From: Paracoccus salsus
Lineage (GTDB): Bacteria; Pseudomonadota; Alphaproteobacteria; Rhodobacterales; Rhodobacteraceae
Direction: 5' to 3'
Assembly (NCBI RefSeq): GCF_021556615.1
Contig: NZ_JAKGGD010000008.1
Location: 41,714 to 105,713 of the forward strand
Length of the DNA: 64,000 bases
Shown here: positions 1 to 8,255 of the stretch, one piece after another
Position numbering within the stretch: the stretch's first letter is position 1
Layout: each line of letters opens with the position of its first letter
The notes under the pieces: generated by a model
Told to the model about the DNA's origin: nothing
Database searches by the model: none
The model's input: only the letters and a program-made list of their open reading frames with translations
Made by a program: the position numbers and the translations under genes

Positions 1-165
1 GCCACCGTGGACGGCCAGACCACCGCGCACTACATCGCGGACGCACTGGAAGGCAGCGGTGTCGCCATCACCGGCCTCGCCCAGGGTGTGCCGATCGGCG
101 GCGAGCTTGACTATCTCGACGACGGCACGATCAGCGCCGCGCTGCGCGCCCGCCGCAGATTGTGA
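1..165 (+). CDS. recR: Recombination protein RecR, C-terminal fragment
   Basis: This is the last 54 codons of a gene that begins outside the window. The readable tail carries the end of a TOPRIM domain ([15 protein letters not shown], then [16 protein letters not shown] and a basic end), which is the pattern at the C-terminus of RecR. RecR acts with RecF and RecO to load RecA on gapped DNA in the cytoplasm. The zinc finger and the N-terminal helix-hairpin-helix lie outside the window and cannot be checked. A GC-rich hairpin follows the stop codon. The family assignment rests only on this tail but the match is characteristic. Confidence 0.85.
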   Translation, partial: ATVDGQTTAHYIADALEGSGVAITGLAQGVPIGGELDYLDDGTISAALRARRRL

Positions 166-168
166 CAG

Positions 169-200
169 CAAAGGGGCGACCCGGCCGGACCGCCCCTTTG
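169..200 (+). terminator. Hairpin after recR
   Basis: A perfect 10-bp stem (CAAAGGGGCG paired with CGCCCCTTTG) encloses a 12-nt loop and starts 3 nt after the recR stop codon. There is no clear T-run, so it is a probable intrinsic terminator or a 3'-end stabilising hairpin. Confidence 0.6.
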
Positions 201-229
201 CACTGGTTCTCAGATATCCTGCAGGGGGT

Positions 230-252
230 CTGGGGGACGCAAAGTCCCCCAG
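230..252. terminator. Hairpin between recR and hsp20
   Basis: A perfect 9-bp stem (CTGGGGGAC / GTCCCCCAG) with a 5-nt GCAAA loop lies between two convergent genes. On the minus strand it sits about 20 nt after the small heat-shock gene, so it could serve either or both transcripts. Confidence 0.5.
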
Positions 253-271
253 CCATCGCGGGACGCCGGAA

Positions 272-724
272 TCAGGCGTCCAGCTTTTCCACCTTGGAGG
301 CGGATTTGGCGATCTCGATCCGCCGCGGCTTCAGCGCCTCGGGGATCTCGCGCACCAGATCGATATGCAGCATGCCGTCGACATGGCTGGCGCCATCGAC
401 ACGGACATGATCGGCCAGGGTGAACTTCCGCTCGAAGGCGCGGGTCGCGATGCCGCGATGCAGATAGTTGCGGCTCTCGTCCTCTTCGGCCCTCTGCGCC
501 GAGACGATGACGGCGCCATCCCGGATCTCGACGCTCAGATCATCGGCGGCAAAGCCGGCCACGGCGATCGAGATGCGATAGGTGTCATCGCCGGTCTTCT
601 CGATATTGTAGGGTGGATAGGTGGGGGCCGAGACATCGGCCGACATGGCGCGGTCCACGACATCGGCCAGACGGTCAAAGCCGACGGACGCACGGTAGAG
701 CGGGGTCAGATCGAAGTTACGCAT
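272..724 (-). CDS. Hsp20/alpha-crystallin small heat-shock protein
   Basis: A 150-residue protein of the IbpA-like class found in alphaproteobacteria. A short N-terminal arm starting MRNFDLTPLYRASVGFDRL is followed by an alpha-crystallin domain (about residues 35-130), with the early strand motif PPYNIEKTGDDTYRISIAVAGF and the later RAFERKFTLADHV segment. These proteins are ATP-independent holdases that bind unfolding clients in the cytoplasm. The gene stands alone and converges on recR. I looked for a heat-shock sigma promoter upstream (725-840) and could not find a convincing one. The length is normal for the family. Confidence 0.9.
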   Translation of the reverse strand: MRNFDLTPLYRASVGFDRLADVVDRAMSADVSAPTYPPYNIEKTGDDTYRISIAVAGFAADDLSVEIRDGAVIVSAQRAEEDESRNYLHRGIATRAFERKFTLADHVRVDGASHVDGMLHIDLVREIPEALKPRRIEIAKSASKVEKLDA

Positions 725-840
725 GGGTCACATCCTCTCTCGTAAGCGATGCAAGTTGTTGCCCCCCGATCGCCGGGCGGGCAGTTCACGGCGCCTTTCA
801 GGCCGCCGATATCAAGGATGTAGGCGCGTGAATCGGCGGT

Positions 841-2160
841 TCAAGACCCTGAAATGCGCGATTCTGCGGTCCTCAGAGCGGGCGGGCGCGGCCCGCCCGT
901 CGCCCAGTCGAGCAACTGGACCGTATGCACCACCGGCAGCTCCGTCGCGCCGCCGATCTGCATCATGCAGCCTATATTTCCGGCCGCGATGACCTGCGGA
1001 GCGGTCGCCTCCAGCGTCGCGACCTTGCGGTGCTTCAACTCCTCCGACAGCGCGGGCTGAAGCAGGTTGTAGGTCCCGGCCGACCCGCAGCACAGATGCG
1101 CGTTTTCGGGCTCGACGATCTGGAACCCGGCCTGGGCCAGCAGCGATTTGGGCGCGGTCCTGATCTGCTGGCCATGTTGCAGCGAGCAGGCGGAATGATA
1201 GGCGACGCGCGTGCCCTCGCCCTCGGCCCGGCTGCGCCGGGGCAGACCCAGCGTCTCGAGGAACTCGGTCACGTCCTTGGCCAGCGCGGACACCCGCGCC
1301 GCATCGGGTGCGATCTCGTCGTTCTCGAACAGATGGCCGTAATCCTTGATCGTCGTGCCGCAGCCCGAGGTGTTGATCACGATCGCGTCCAGCTTGCCGT
1401 CAGCCTCGATCGCCAGCAGGCGGGCGATGCTGTCGCTGGCGCTGGCCTTGGCGTCGGCCTCCTTGCCCATATGCAGCGTCAGCGCGCCGCAGCAGCCGAA
1501 TTTTTCCGGGATCACCACCTCGCAGCCCGCCCGGCGCAGCAGCCGGATGGTGGCGTCGTTGATCTCGGTGTCGAGGGCGCGCTGCGCGCAGCCGATCATC
1601 AGCGCGACCCTGGCGCGGCGTTCGCCGATCGCCGGAAAGGTCTGGCCGTCATCGTTGCGGCTGACCGGCGGGATATCCCGCGGCGCCATCGCCAGCATCG
1701 CCCGCACCCGCGCATCCGGGATCAGCCGCGCAAAGGGCCGCGCCAGTTTCGCCCCGAACAGCGCCAGCCGGAAACGCCGCGGATACGGGATCACGGTCTT
1801 CAGCATCCAGCGCATGGCCCGGTCGCGCCAGGGCCGGCGATAGGTTTTCTCGATATGGACGCGGGCGTGATCGACCAGGTGCATGTAGTTGACCCCCGAG
1901 GGGCAGGTCGTCATGCAGCTGAGGCAGGACAGGCAGCGATCGATATGCCTGACGGTCTTCTCGTCGGCCGGCCGGCCGGCTTCCAGCATGTCCTTGATCA
2001 GATAGATCCGGCCGCGCGGGCTGTCCAGCTCATCGCCCAGAACCTGATAGGTCGGGCATGTCGCCGTGCAGAAGCCGCAATGCACGCAGGTTCGCAGAAT
2101 CCTGTTGGAACGCGCGGTGGCCGGGTCCTTCAACTGTTCAGGCGTGAAGCTGGTCTGCAT
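841..2160 (-). CDS. glcF: Glycolate oxidase iron-sulfur subunit GlcF
   Basis: The 439-residue iron-sulfur subunit of glycolate dehydrogenase, the membrane-associated enzyme that oxidises glycolate to glyoxylate. Two ferredoxin-type 4Fe-4S motifs lie near the N-terminus (CVHCGFCTATCP and CLSCLSCMTTCP). The C-terminal half has two cysteine-rich CCG domains (FGCCGALTLHMG and HLCCGSAGTYN). The start is the ATG at 2160, which overlaps the glcE stop codon by one base (TGATG). It is the last gene of the minus-strand operon glcD-glcE-glcF. An open frame continues upstream of 2160 but belongs to glcE in another phase. Confidence 0.95.
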   Translation of the reverse strand: MQTSFTPEQLKDPATARSNRILRTCVHCGFCTATCPTYQVLGDELDSPRGRIYLIKDMLEAGRPADEKTVRHIDRCLSCLSCMTTCPSGVNYMHLVDHARVHIEKTYRRPWRDRAMRWMLKTVIPYPRRFRLALFGAKLARPFARLIPDARVRAMLAMAPRDIPPVSRNDDGQTFPAIGERRARVALMIGCAQRALDTEINDATIRLLRRAGCEVVIPEKFGCCGALTLHMGKEADAKASASDSIARLLAIEADGKLDAIVINTSGCGTTIKDYGHLFENDEIAPDAARVSALAKDVTEFLETLGLPRRSRAEGEGTRVAYHSACSLQHGQQIRTAPKSLLAQAGFQIVEPENAHLCCGSAGTYNLLQPALSEELKHRKVATLEATAPQVIAAGNIGCMMQIGGATELPVVHTVQLLDWATGGPRPPALRTAESRISGS

Positions 2161-3203
2161 CAGTCGGCCCCCAGGAAGATGCCGCGCGGGTCGAATTTCC
2201 GGCGCAAACCGGCGTCCAGGCGGCGGGTCATCGGATCGGGCGCAGGCAGGACCATCGGGGCGGCGCCGGTCACGCGTCTTGCATGACCCTCGAAACGCGG
2301 AAGTTGCGGCAGTTCGCCCTCGGGCAGGCGCACATGGATCAGCGCGCCGCCCCAGTCCAGCGACACGGGCCGAGGCAGCGTCGCCAGGATCGATGCCGCC
2401 GCGCCTGGCCGACAGACGATGCGCCACAGGTCGCCGTCGCCATCGCGCGCCTCGGGCCAGGCAAGACGCGGCCAGGGGTCGTCATCGACCTCGGCAACCT
2501 CGCCGTGCTGCGAAAGCCGGTCGCGCAGCCCGGTCGCGCGGATCGCGACCGATCCCTCCAGCCCTTCAAGCCGGATGAGCGCGCCGCGGTCCGGCAGCCA
2601 GGCCGCGCCGCTGACCTCGAACGGACCGACAAGCGCGGCGGTCAGCGCGGGCAGCGCGTCAGCGGCCTCCAGATCCGGCAGGCAGAGGGTACGGCGGACG
2701 GGCGGCATGGGCATGGTCCGCAGGGACAGTTCGGTCAGCGCGCCCAGCTGGCCGCGGCTGCCAGCCATCAGCTTGACCAGATCGTAGCCGGTGACATTCT
2801 TCATCACCCGCCCGCCATTCCGGACGATCTCGCCCTGCCCGTCGACGAAACGCACACCGATCAGCGCGTCGCGCGCAGCCCCGGCCTGGACGCGACGCGG
2901 CCCCGAGGCGTTGGCGGCGATCACCCCGCCGATGGTCGAGCCGGGCTCGCCGCCGGGTTCGAAACCCAGCATCTGGCCCTCGGCCGCAAGCATCTGGTGA
3001 ACCGTCGCCAGCGGCGTCCCCGCGCGCACGACAAGGGTCAGAGCCGCCGGTTCGTAAAGCGTGACGCCGGTCAGCGCGGACAGATCCAGCCGCGGGGCCT
3101 GCCCTTCGCCCGGACGCAGCCGGGTACCGCCGCCGGTGATCGACATCGGCTCGCGCGCGGCGCGGATCGTTTCGGCAAGCGCCGCCTCGCTGTCAGGCCG
3201 CAT
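2160..3203 (-). CDS. glcE: Glycolate oxidase FAD-binding subunit GlcE
   Basis: A 347-residue FAD-linked subunit of glycolate oxidase. It has the PCMH/FAD_binding_4 pattern: MSITGGGTRLRPG near the N-terminus, and GSTIGGVIAANASGPRR with GRVMKNVTGYDLVKLMAG in the middle. It lacks the full C-terminal FAD-oxidase cap of GlcD, as expected for GlcE. I chose the start MRPDSEAALAETI at 3203, which overlaps the end of glcD by 11 bp. A further in-frame ATG 15 codons upstream lies within glcD and is less likely. GlcE is thought to be an accessory flavoprotein of the GlcDEF complex. Confidence 0.94.
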   Translation of the reverse strand: MRPDSEAALAETIRAAREPMSITGGGTRLRPGEGQAPRLDLSALTGVTLYEPAALTLVVRAGTPLATVHQMLAAEGQMLGFEPGGEPGSTIGGVIAANASGPRRVQAGAARDALIGVRFVDGQGEIVRNGGRVMKNVTGYDLVKLMAGSRGQLGALTELSLRTMPMPPVRRTLCLPDLEAADALPALTAALVGPFEVSGAAWLPDRGALIRLEGLEGSVAIRATGLRDRLSQHGEVAEVDDDPWPRLAWPEARDGDGDLWRIVCRPGAAASILATLPRPVSLDWGGALIHVRLPEGELPQLPRFEGHARRVTGAAPMVLPAPDPMTRRLDAGLRRKFDPRGIFLGAD

Positions 3204-4653
3204 GAGGGGTCGCGTTCGGGCGCGCGTCACGGCGGCTGGCCGACACATCCAGCGGAAAGACCTTCGCCGCGTTCAGAAGCCAGTTCGGATCGAAGACATC
3301 CTTGACGCGCATCTGCGCCTCAAGATCGGCCGCAGCATATTGCGTCGTCATCAGGTCGCGCTTTTCAATGCCGACGCCATGTTCGCCGGTCAGGCAGCCG
3401 CCGACCTCGACGCAGAGGCGCAGGATGTCCGCCCCCAGCGCCTCGGCCCGGTCCAGATCGCCCGGCGCGTTCGCGTCGTAGATGATCAGCGGGTGCATGT
3501 TCCCGTCGCCGGCATGAAAGACATTGGCCACGGAAAGCCCGTAATCGCGCGAAAGATCGCCGATCCGGGCAAGGACTTGCGGCAGCGCCGATACCGGGAT
3601 CGTGCCGTCAAGGCAGATGTAATCGCCCAGTTGCCCCATTGCCCCGAAGGCCGATTTGCGACCCAGCCAGATGCGTCGCGATTCGTCCTCGGACCGGCTT
3701 TCGCGGAACTCGACAGGATCGAAGGTGACGGCGATGTCGCGGATCAGGGCAAGCTGCTCGTCGATCTCGGGGGCGGTTCCCTCGACCTCGACGATCAACA
3801 GGGCTTCGCAGTCGGGATAGCCGGCATGCGAGAATTCCTCGGTCGCGCGGATGCAGGGACTGTCCATGAACTCGATCGCCACGGGCATCACGCCGGCGCG
3901 GATGATGGCCGCCACGCAGGCGCCCGCTGTCTCGCTGCTGTCAAAGCCGATCAGCACGGGACGCGCGCCCGGGGGCTTGGGAAGGATCCGCAACGTCGCC
4001 TCGGTCACGATGCCCAGCTGACCCTCGGACCCGCAGACCACGCCCAGAAGATCGAGTCCCGGCCCCTCGCCCATCGGGCCGCCAAGCTCGACCACCGTGC
4101 CGTCCATCAGGACCATCGTGACGCCCAGCAGGTTGTTGGTCGTGACGCCATATTTGAGGCAATGCGCGCCGCCCGAGTTCATGGCGATATTGCCGCCGAT
4201 GGCACAGGCCAGCTGGCTGGAGGGATCCGGCGCGTAGAAAAAATCCTGGCCATCCACCGCCCCCGACACGGACAGGTTTGTCCGGCCGGCCTGCACGCGG
4301 ATCAGCCGGTCGCCGGTCGCGATCTCGATCACGTCGGTCATCCGCGACAGGCCGATCACCACCGCGTCGGCGGTCGGCATCGCGCCGCCCGCCAGGCTGG
4401 TCCCGGCGCCGCGCGGCACCACCGGCACGCCAAGCTCGTGGCAGATCGCCATCAGCCGCGCGACCTCGTCCGTCGTGCGCGGCAAGACCACGGCCAGCGG
4501 CGCGCAGCGATAGGCGGACAGCGCGTCGCATTCATAGGCACGCGTCTCGGCCGGATCGTCGATCACGGCACCGGCCACCGCATCACGCAGCGCCGTCACG
4601 ATCGCCTGGCGCCGTGACAGCACGGTGGGGTCCGGTTCGGGCATCTGCATCAT
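3193..4653 (-). CDS. glcD: Glycolate oxidase catalytic subunit GlcD
   Basis: A 486-residue FAD-linked oxidase and first gene of the glcDEF operon. The FAD-binding part includes VVPRGAGTSLAGGAMP, then CAIGGNIAMNSGGAHCLKYG and the C-terminal cap with HAGDGNMHPLI and TGEHGVGIEKR, which are hallmarks of GlcD and related D-lactate dehydrogenases. It oxidises glycolate and passes electrons through GlcE and GlcF to the respiratory chain. A strong Shine-Dalgarno (AAAGGAG) precedes the ATG at 4653; the second methionine one codon later is an equal alternative. The complete DEF set makes glycolate the most likely substrate. Confidence 0.95.
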   Translation of the reverse strand: MMQMPEPDPTVLSRRQAIVTALRDAVAGAVIDDPAETRAYECDALSAYRCAPLAVVLPRTTDEVARLMAICHELGVPVVPRGAGTSLAGGAMPTADAVVIGLSRMTDVIEIATGDRLIRVQAGRTNLSVSGAVDGQDFFYAPDPSSQLACAIGGNIAMNSGGAHCLKYGVTTNNLLGVTMVLMDGTVVELGGPMGEGPGLDLLGVVCGSEGQLGIVTEATLRILPKPPGARPVLIGFDSSETAGACVAAIIRAGVMPVAIEFMDSPCIRATEEFSHAGYPDCEALLIVEVEGTAPEIDEQLALIRDIAVTFDPVEFRESRSEDESRRIWLGRKSAFGAMGQLGDYICLDGTIPVSALPQVLARIGDLSRDYGLSVANVFHAGDGNMHPLIIYDANAPGDLDRAEALGADILRLCVEVGGCLTGEHGVGIEKRDLMTTQYAAADLEAQMRVKDVFDPNWLLNAAKVFPLDVSASRRDARPNATPHAA

Positions 4654-4706
4654 CGTGGCGGCTCCTTTCTCGACCAGGTCCGACGGCGCCGGACGGAGCT
4701 TGCGCT

Positions 4707-4934
4707 CTACAGCATCCGCGCGATCTCGTCCTTCAGATGCGCCCGCTTGCGACGCAGTTCCTTCTCGGCTTCGTCCGAGACGGGGTGAACCTGTGTCTCG
4801 GCGGCGTGGACCTGATCATTCAACGTATCATATTGCTCAAGCAGTCGCGCGAAATGTGCATCGCTGATCTTGAGATCGTGAATGCGCTGCGCATCGTTCG
4901 GAAATTCCTCGTGGATGGCATGGGGTGTGGCCAT
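4707..4934 (-). CDS. YdcH-like DUF465 protein
   Basis: A 75-residue protein of the DUF465/YdcH family. It begins MATPHAIHEEFPND and is mostly a helical hairpin with the family motif LRRKRAHLKDEIARML at the C-terminus. The start at 4934 was preferred over an ATG 19 codons upstream because it gives the family's usual length and N-terminal sequence. Family members are small cytoplasmic helical proteins of unknown function. It lies just upstream of glcD on the same strand, separated by about 50 bp, and may have its own promoter. Confidence 0.85.
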   Translation of the reverse strand: MATPHAIHEEFPNDAQRIHDLKISDAHFARLLEQYDTLNDQVHAAETQVHPVSDEAEKELRRKRAHLKDEIARML

Positions 4935-5033
4935 GAAGTGCGGTCCTCTTGTCAGTGCGCGTTCCCTTGGGAAGGACGATAGTCCCGGCAACCGGGGCTT
5001 TCAAGCCGCCTCGGTCCGGCCTAGAACGTAGCC

Positions 5034-5795
5034 ATGACATCTGGCCTGCCCCTGCCCGGCTTACTCATCCTGCCTGACCTGCTGGCGGTGGCGCTGCTGT
5101 TTCTGGGCTGGTTCGCGATCGGCTGGGTGACGGAACGTCCGCCCGCGGGCATGCCATCGGTGTCGATCCTCATGATCCGGTTCCGGCGTGAATGGATGCT
5201 GCAGATGCTGACCCGCGACCCGCGCATCTTCGACGGCAACATCCTGTCGACGCTGCGCGAGGGAACGGCGTTCTTCGCGTCGGCCTGCATGATCGCAACC
5301 GGCGGGATCATCGCGCTGATCGGCAATACCGACCAGTTGCGCGGCCTCGCCCGCGAGTTCGAGATCGAGCGCGGCACCGCGATCCTGTGGGAGTTCAAGC
5401 TGCTGGTGGCGATGTTCTTCGTCGTCAACGCATTCCTGAAATTCGTCTGGGCGCATCGGCTGTTCGGCTATTGCGCGATCGTGATGGCGGCGGTCCCGAA
5501 CCGATCCGACGATCCGGCCGCCCGCGACCGGGCCTTGCAGGCCGCGGATCTGAACATTACCGCCGCCCGCAGCTTCAATGCCGGTCTGCGCAGCGTCTAT
5601 TTCGCGATGGGCTCACTTGGCTGGCTGGCCGGCGCCTGGGGCCTGCTGGCAGGGACGCTTGTCGTGCTGTTCGTGACCTGGCGGCGCGAATTCGCCTCGA
5701 CCTCGCGGCAGGTCATCCTGCGCAGTCTGCCGCAAGCCCGCTTGCCCGATCCTGCCGCACCGCCAGCGCCAGAACCACCGCGCCCGCAGTCGTAA
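5034..5795 (+). CDS. DUF599 membrane protein
   Basis: A 253-residue integral membrane protein of the DUF599 family. Four hydrophobic segments can be seen at about residues 10-30, 80-105, 125-150 and 190-215. Between the first two is the conserved stretch RREWMLQMLTRDPRIFDGN, followed by LREGTAFFAS. The function of the family is not known. Its last 28 codons overlap the 3' end of the convergent MFS gene by 83 bp. In that overlap the predicted C-terminus is proline- and alanine-rich, typical of a coding end that has run into a neighbour. Confidence 0.85.
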   Translation: MTSGLPLPGLLILPDLLAVALLFLGWFAIGWVTERPPAGMPSVSILMIRFRREWMLQMLTRDPRIFDGNILSTLREGTAFFASACMIATGGIIALIGNTDQLRGLAREFEIERGTAILWEFKLLVAMFFVVNAFLKFVWAHRLFGYCAIVMAAVPNRSDDPAARDRALQAADLNITAARSFNAGLRSVYFAMGSLGWLAGAWGLLAGTLVVLFVTWRREFASTSRQVILRSLPQARLPDPAAPPAPEPPRPQS

Positions 5796-6900
5796 GCACG
5801 ATCCCGACCAGGCCGGGCGCGCGCCAGCCCAAGCCGGCAGTCAGCGCCAGACCGGCCAGGAACGGCCCCAGCGCGTTCGCGGCGTTGAAGGCGGCATGGT
5901 TCATCGCAGCGGCCATGTTCTGGGCCTTGCCCGCGACATCCATCAACCGCGTCTGCAGCGGGATCACAAGGCCCGCACCGGCCGCCATCAGAAACGACGA
6001 CAGCACCATCAGCGGCCAGTTCCCGACCGCGATCGAGGCAAATCCCTGCGTCACAGCCATCGCGGCAAGGCTGACATAGGCGGCGCGGATCTGCCCCAGC
6101 CTTTCGGTCACGCGCCCCGCGAGCCAGGTCCCCAGCGTGCCGCCGACGCCGAACATCGCCAGCGCCAGCGGGATCGCCCAGCCCGGCGCATCGGTGGTGG
6201 CCAGAATCGCCGCGGTCAGAAAGGCATAGACCGCGAACAGCCCTCCGAAACCGATCGCACCGACCGCCAGAATCCACAACACGCGCGGATTGCGCAGCGC
6301 CTGCAACTCGTCCCAGGGCCGTGCGTCGGGGTTCCCGCCGACGCGCGGCGCGACCTTCAGGATCATCCAGGCCGAGGCCAAAGCCAGAACCCCCGGCAGC
6401 GCGAAGCCCCAGCGCCAGCCGATGCTCTGACCCAGCGCGCCTGCCAGCGGAACGCCCACGATATTGGCGACGGTCAGCCCGATCAGCACCTGTGCCGCGC
6501 CCCGCGCCCGCCGATGGGCAGGCAGCGCGTCGGCCGCATACAGCATCGCCACGCCCAGAAAGCCGCCATGCGGCAGACCCGCCAGGAACCGCATCCCGGT
6601 CAGCGCAGCCAGTCCCGGCAAGACCGCCGCAAGCAGGTTCATGACGGCATAAAATCCCATCAGCGCCGCCAGATAGCGCCGCCGTGGAAGTCGTGCCCCC
6701 ATGATCGAGGTCACCGGCGCGCCGATCACGACCCCCAGCGCATAGGCGCTGATCACATGGCCGGCCTGCGGTTCGGAAATGCCCAGATCGGCGGCGAAAT
6801 AGGGCAGCAGGCCCATCGCCGCGAATTCCGAGGTGCCGATGGCGAAAGCTCCAAGCGCCAGCGCGAGGATGGCGTTGCGGAATTCAGAGGGCTGGGTCAT
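5713..6900 (-). CDS. MFS transporter, DHA1-type exporter
   Basis: A 395-residue major facilitator with twelve predicted transmembrane segments. It opens with FRNAILALALGAFAIGTSEF, typical of the AraJ/YdhP/PbuE-like drug and sugar efflux subgroup. After TM2 the loop GAPVTSIMGARLPRRR matches the signature between TM2 and TM3. It would export a small molecule by proton antiport; the substrate cannot be told. The start at 6900 (MTQPSEF) fits the family; an ATG 14 codons upstream is possible but would lie in the first operator-like palindrome. Two 15-bp palindromes upstream (6942-6956 and 6980-6994) suggest repression by an unlinked regulator. Confidence 0.88.
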   Translation of the reverse strand: MTQPSEFRNAILALALGAFAIGTSEFAAMGLLPYFAADLGISEPQAGHVISAYALGVVIGAPVTSIMGARLPRRRYLAALMGFYAVMNLLAAVLPGLAALTGMRFLAGLPHGGFLGVAMLYAADALPAHRRARGAAQVLIGLTVANIVGVPLAGALGQSIGWRWGFALPGVLALASAWMILKVAPRVGGNPDARPWDELQALRNPRVLWILAVGAIGFGGLFAVYAFLTAAILATTDAPGWAIPLALAMFGVGGTLGTWLAGRVTERLGQIRAAYVSLAAMAVTQGFASIAVGNWPLMVLSSFLMAAGAGLVIPLQTRLMDVAGKAQNMAAAMNHAAFNAANALGPFLAGLALTAGLGWRAPGLVGIVLTTAGAVVLALAVRQDRASGLAADCAG

Positions 6901-6941
6901 GGCGCGGTCCTGTCCGAGGGTCTGCCAAAGATCAAGCTGCA

Positions 6942-6956
6942 TTGCATCATGTGCAA
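6942..6956. promoter_or_regulatory. Palindromic operator-like site 1
   Basis: TTGCATCATGTGCAA is a near-perfect palindrome located 42-56 bp before the MFS start codon. It differs from site 2 at only two positions, both pyrimidine transitions. The pair fits the consensus TTGCAYCAYGTGCAA. Confidence 0.5.
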
Positions 6957-6979
6957 GGGGAATGCGCCGGGAAGCCGGT

Positions 6980-6994
6980 TTGCACCACGTGCAA
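6980..6994. promoter_or_regulatory. Palindromic operator-like site 2
   Basis: TTGCACCACGTGCAA has perfect 6-bp arms (TTGCAC / GTGCAA) around a 3-bp spacer. Its centre is 38 bp from that of site 1. Both sit between the MFS start and the stop codon of the next minus-strand gene. Confidence 0.5.
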
Positions 6995-7010
6995 CCCTGC
7001 CTTCGGGTGG

Positions 7011-7409
7011 TCAAAGATGGCCGCGCCGCAGCATCACCCAGATCACGACCGCCGCCAGAACCAGAAGCCCAAAGACCATCGAGGCCGCGAAGCTGATGGC
7101 CCGGCCGCGCCATCTGCCAAGCTGGCCAAGCGGCCGCAGATGGGCGACCAGCGCGGCATGGGCGTTGCTCAGCGACGCCATGTCCAGTTGCCGCGCGACC
7201 CTCGGCTGCGCGCTGATCAGATCGGCCTCGGCCAGCTTGCGGGCGGGTTTGCGCAGCTTCGCGGGCAGCGCGCCGCCACGCCGACGCAGCATGACGTGCA
7301 GCCTTGGCCGCTCGCCCCGCCGCGCCCCCCCGAACCGGGCGACCATCAGCCGGGAAATCTCGTCCGCCATGGCCGGGACGTCTTCGAAACAATGTGTGTC
7401 GCGGTTCAT
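7011..7409 (-). CDS. Hypothetical tail-anchored membrane protein
   Basis: A 132-residue protein that I do not recognise. The soluble part begins MNRDTHCFEDVPAMADEI, is rich in arginine and contains RPRLHVMLRRRGGALPAKLR. A single strong hydrophobic segment near the C-terminus (SFAASMVFGLLVLAAVVIWVM) followed by LRRGHL suggests a tail anchor. The start at 7409 was chosen over one 19 codons upstream because the longer form would overlap the divergent hydrolase start. It is upstream of the MFS gene on the same strand but separated from it by the palindromes, so co-transcription is doubtful. Confidence 0.65.
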   Translation of the reverse strand: MNRDTHCFEDVPAMADEISRLMVARFGGARRGERPRLHVMLRRRGGALPAKLRKPARKLAEADLISAQPRVARQLDMASLSNAHAALVAHLRPLGQLGRWRGRAISFAASMVFGLLVLAAVVIWVMLRRGHL

Positions 7410-7464
7410 GAGCGCAGGATAGTCGGGATGGCGGGAGGGCGCCAGACGCTCTAGGATCAGGACC

Positions 7465-8238
7465 ATGAAGCTGAATCACACCATCGCCGGGCCCCGGGAC
7501 GGCCCGCCCGTCCTGCTTGTCCACGGGCTGTTCGGACAGGGCAGGAACCTGGGTGCCATCGCCCGCCGGCTGGCCGAAACCCGCCGCGTCGTGACCGTGG
7601 ACATGCGAAATCACGGTGAAAGCCCGCAGGATCCCGATCACAGCTATGTCGCGATGGCCGGGGATCTGGCGGAAATCATCGGGGATCTTGGCGGCAAGGC
7701 CGATCTGGTCGGCCACTCGATGGGCGGCAAGGCGGCCATGGTGCTGGCGCTGACCCGGCCGGCGCTGATTCGCAAGCTGGCGGTGATGGACATCGCCCCC
7801 GTCGCCTATGATCACAGCCAGGCCGGGCTGATCGACGCGATGGCGCAGCTTGACCTGAGCGGGTTGTCTCGACGCAGCGAGGCGGACACGCGGCTTGCCG
7901 AAAGCATCGACGATGCCGGGCTGCGGGCCTTCCTGCTGCAATCGCTGGATTTCAAGTCGGACCCTCCTGAATGGCGCCTGAACCTGCCGGTGCTGAAGGA
8001 CAGCATGTCCGACATCACCGGCTGGCCCGCGGACCTGCCGGAAGGCGCCTTCGAGGGCCCGGTGCTGGCGATGGCCGGAGAGAGATCGGACTATGTCGAT
8101 GATCGCGGTCAACAGGCGCTGCGCGATCATTTCCCGCAGCTGCGGATCGTGACGCTGAAGGATGCCGGGCACTGGATGCATGCCGACGCCCCCGAGGCCG
8201 TCGCCGCAACGCTGGCCGCGTTCCTCGGCCCTGCTTGA
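7465..8238 (+). CDS. Alpha/beta-fold hydrolase (YbfF-like esterase)
   Basis: A 257-residue alpha/beta hydrolase. The oxyanion region LLVHGLFGQGRNLGAIARRL and the block VDMRNHGESP are typical of the YbfF/ABHD11 esterase group. The nucleophile elbow GHSMGG places Ser at residue 85; a candidate acid lies in GERSDYV near residue 208 and the catalytic His in DAGHWMHAD near residue 233. It probably hydrolyses short acyl or thioester substrates in the cytoplasm. The natural substrate is unknown. The gene is divergent from the tail-anchored protein and converges on a lipoprotein gene. Confidence 0.88.
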   Translation: MKLNHTIAGPRDGPPVLLVHGLFGQGRNLGAIARRLAETRRVVTVDMRNHGESPQDPDHSYVAMAGDLAEIIGDLGGKADLVGHSMGGKAAMVLALTRPALIRKLAVMDIAPVAYDHSQAGLIDAMAQLDLSGLSRRSEADTRLAESIDDAGLRAFLLQSLDFKSDPPEWRLNLPVLKDSMSDITGWPADLPEGAFEGPVLAMAGERSDYVDDRGQQALRDHFPQLRIVTLKDAGHWMHADAPEAVAATLAAFLGPA

Positions 8239-8255
8239 GGCGCTGTCCGGCCGAT

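Noticed and set aside
725..840. Heat-shock sigma (RpoH) promoter for the small heat-shock gene
   Set aside because: I looked for a CTTGAAA-type -35 and a matching -10 on the minus strand and found no pair with acceptable spacing.
2161..2427. N-terminal extension of glcF
   Set aside because: It runs through the end of glcE in another frame; GlcF starts with MQTSFTPEQL at the coupled TGATG.
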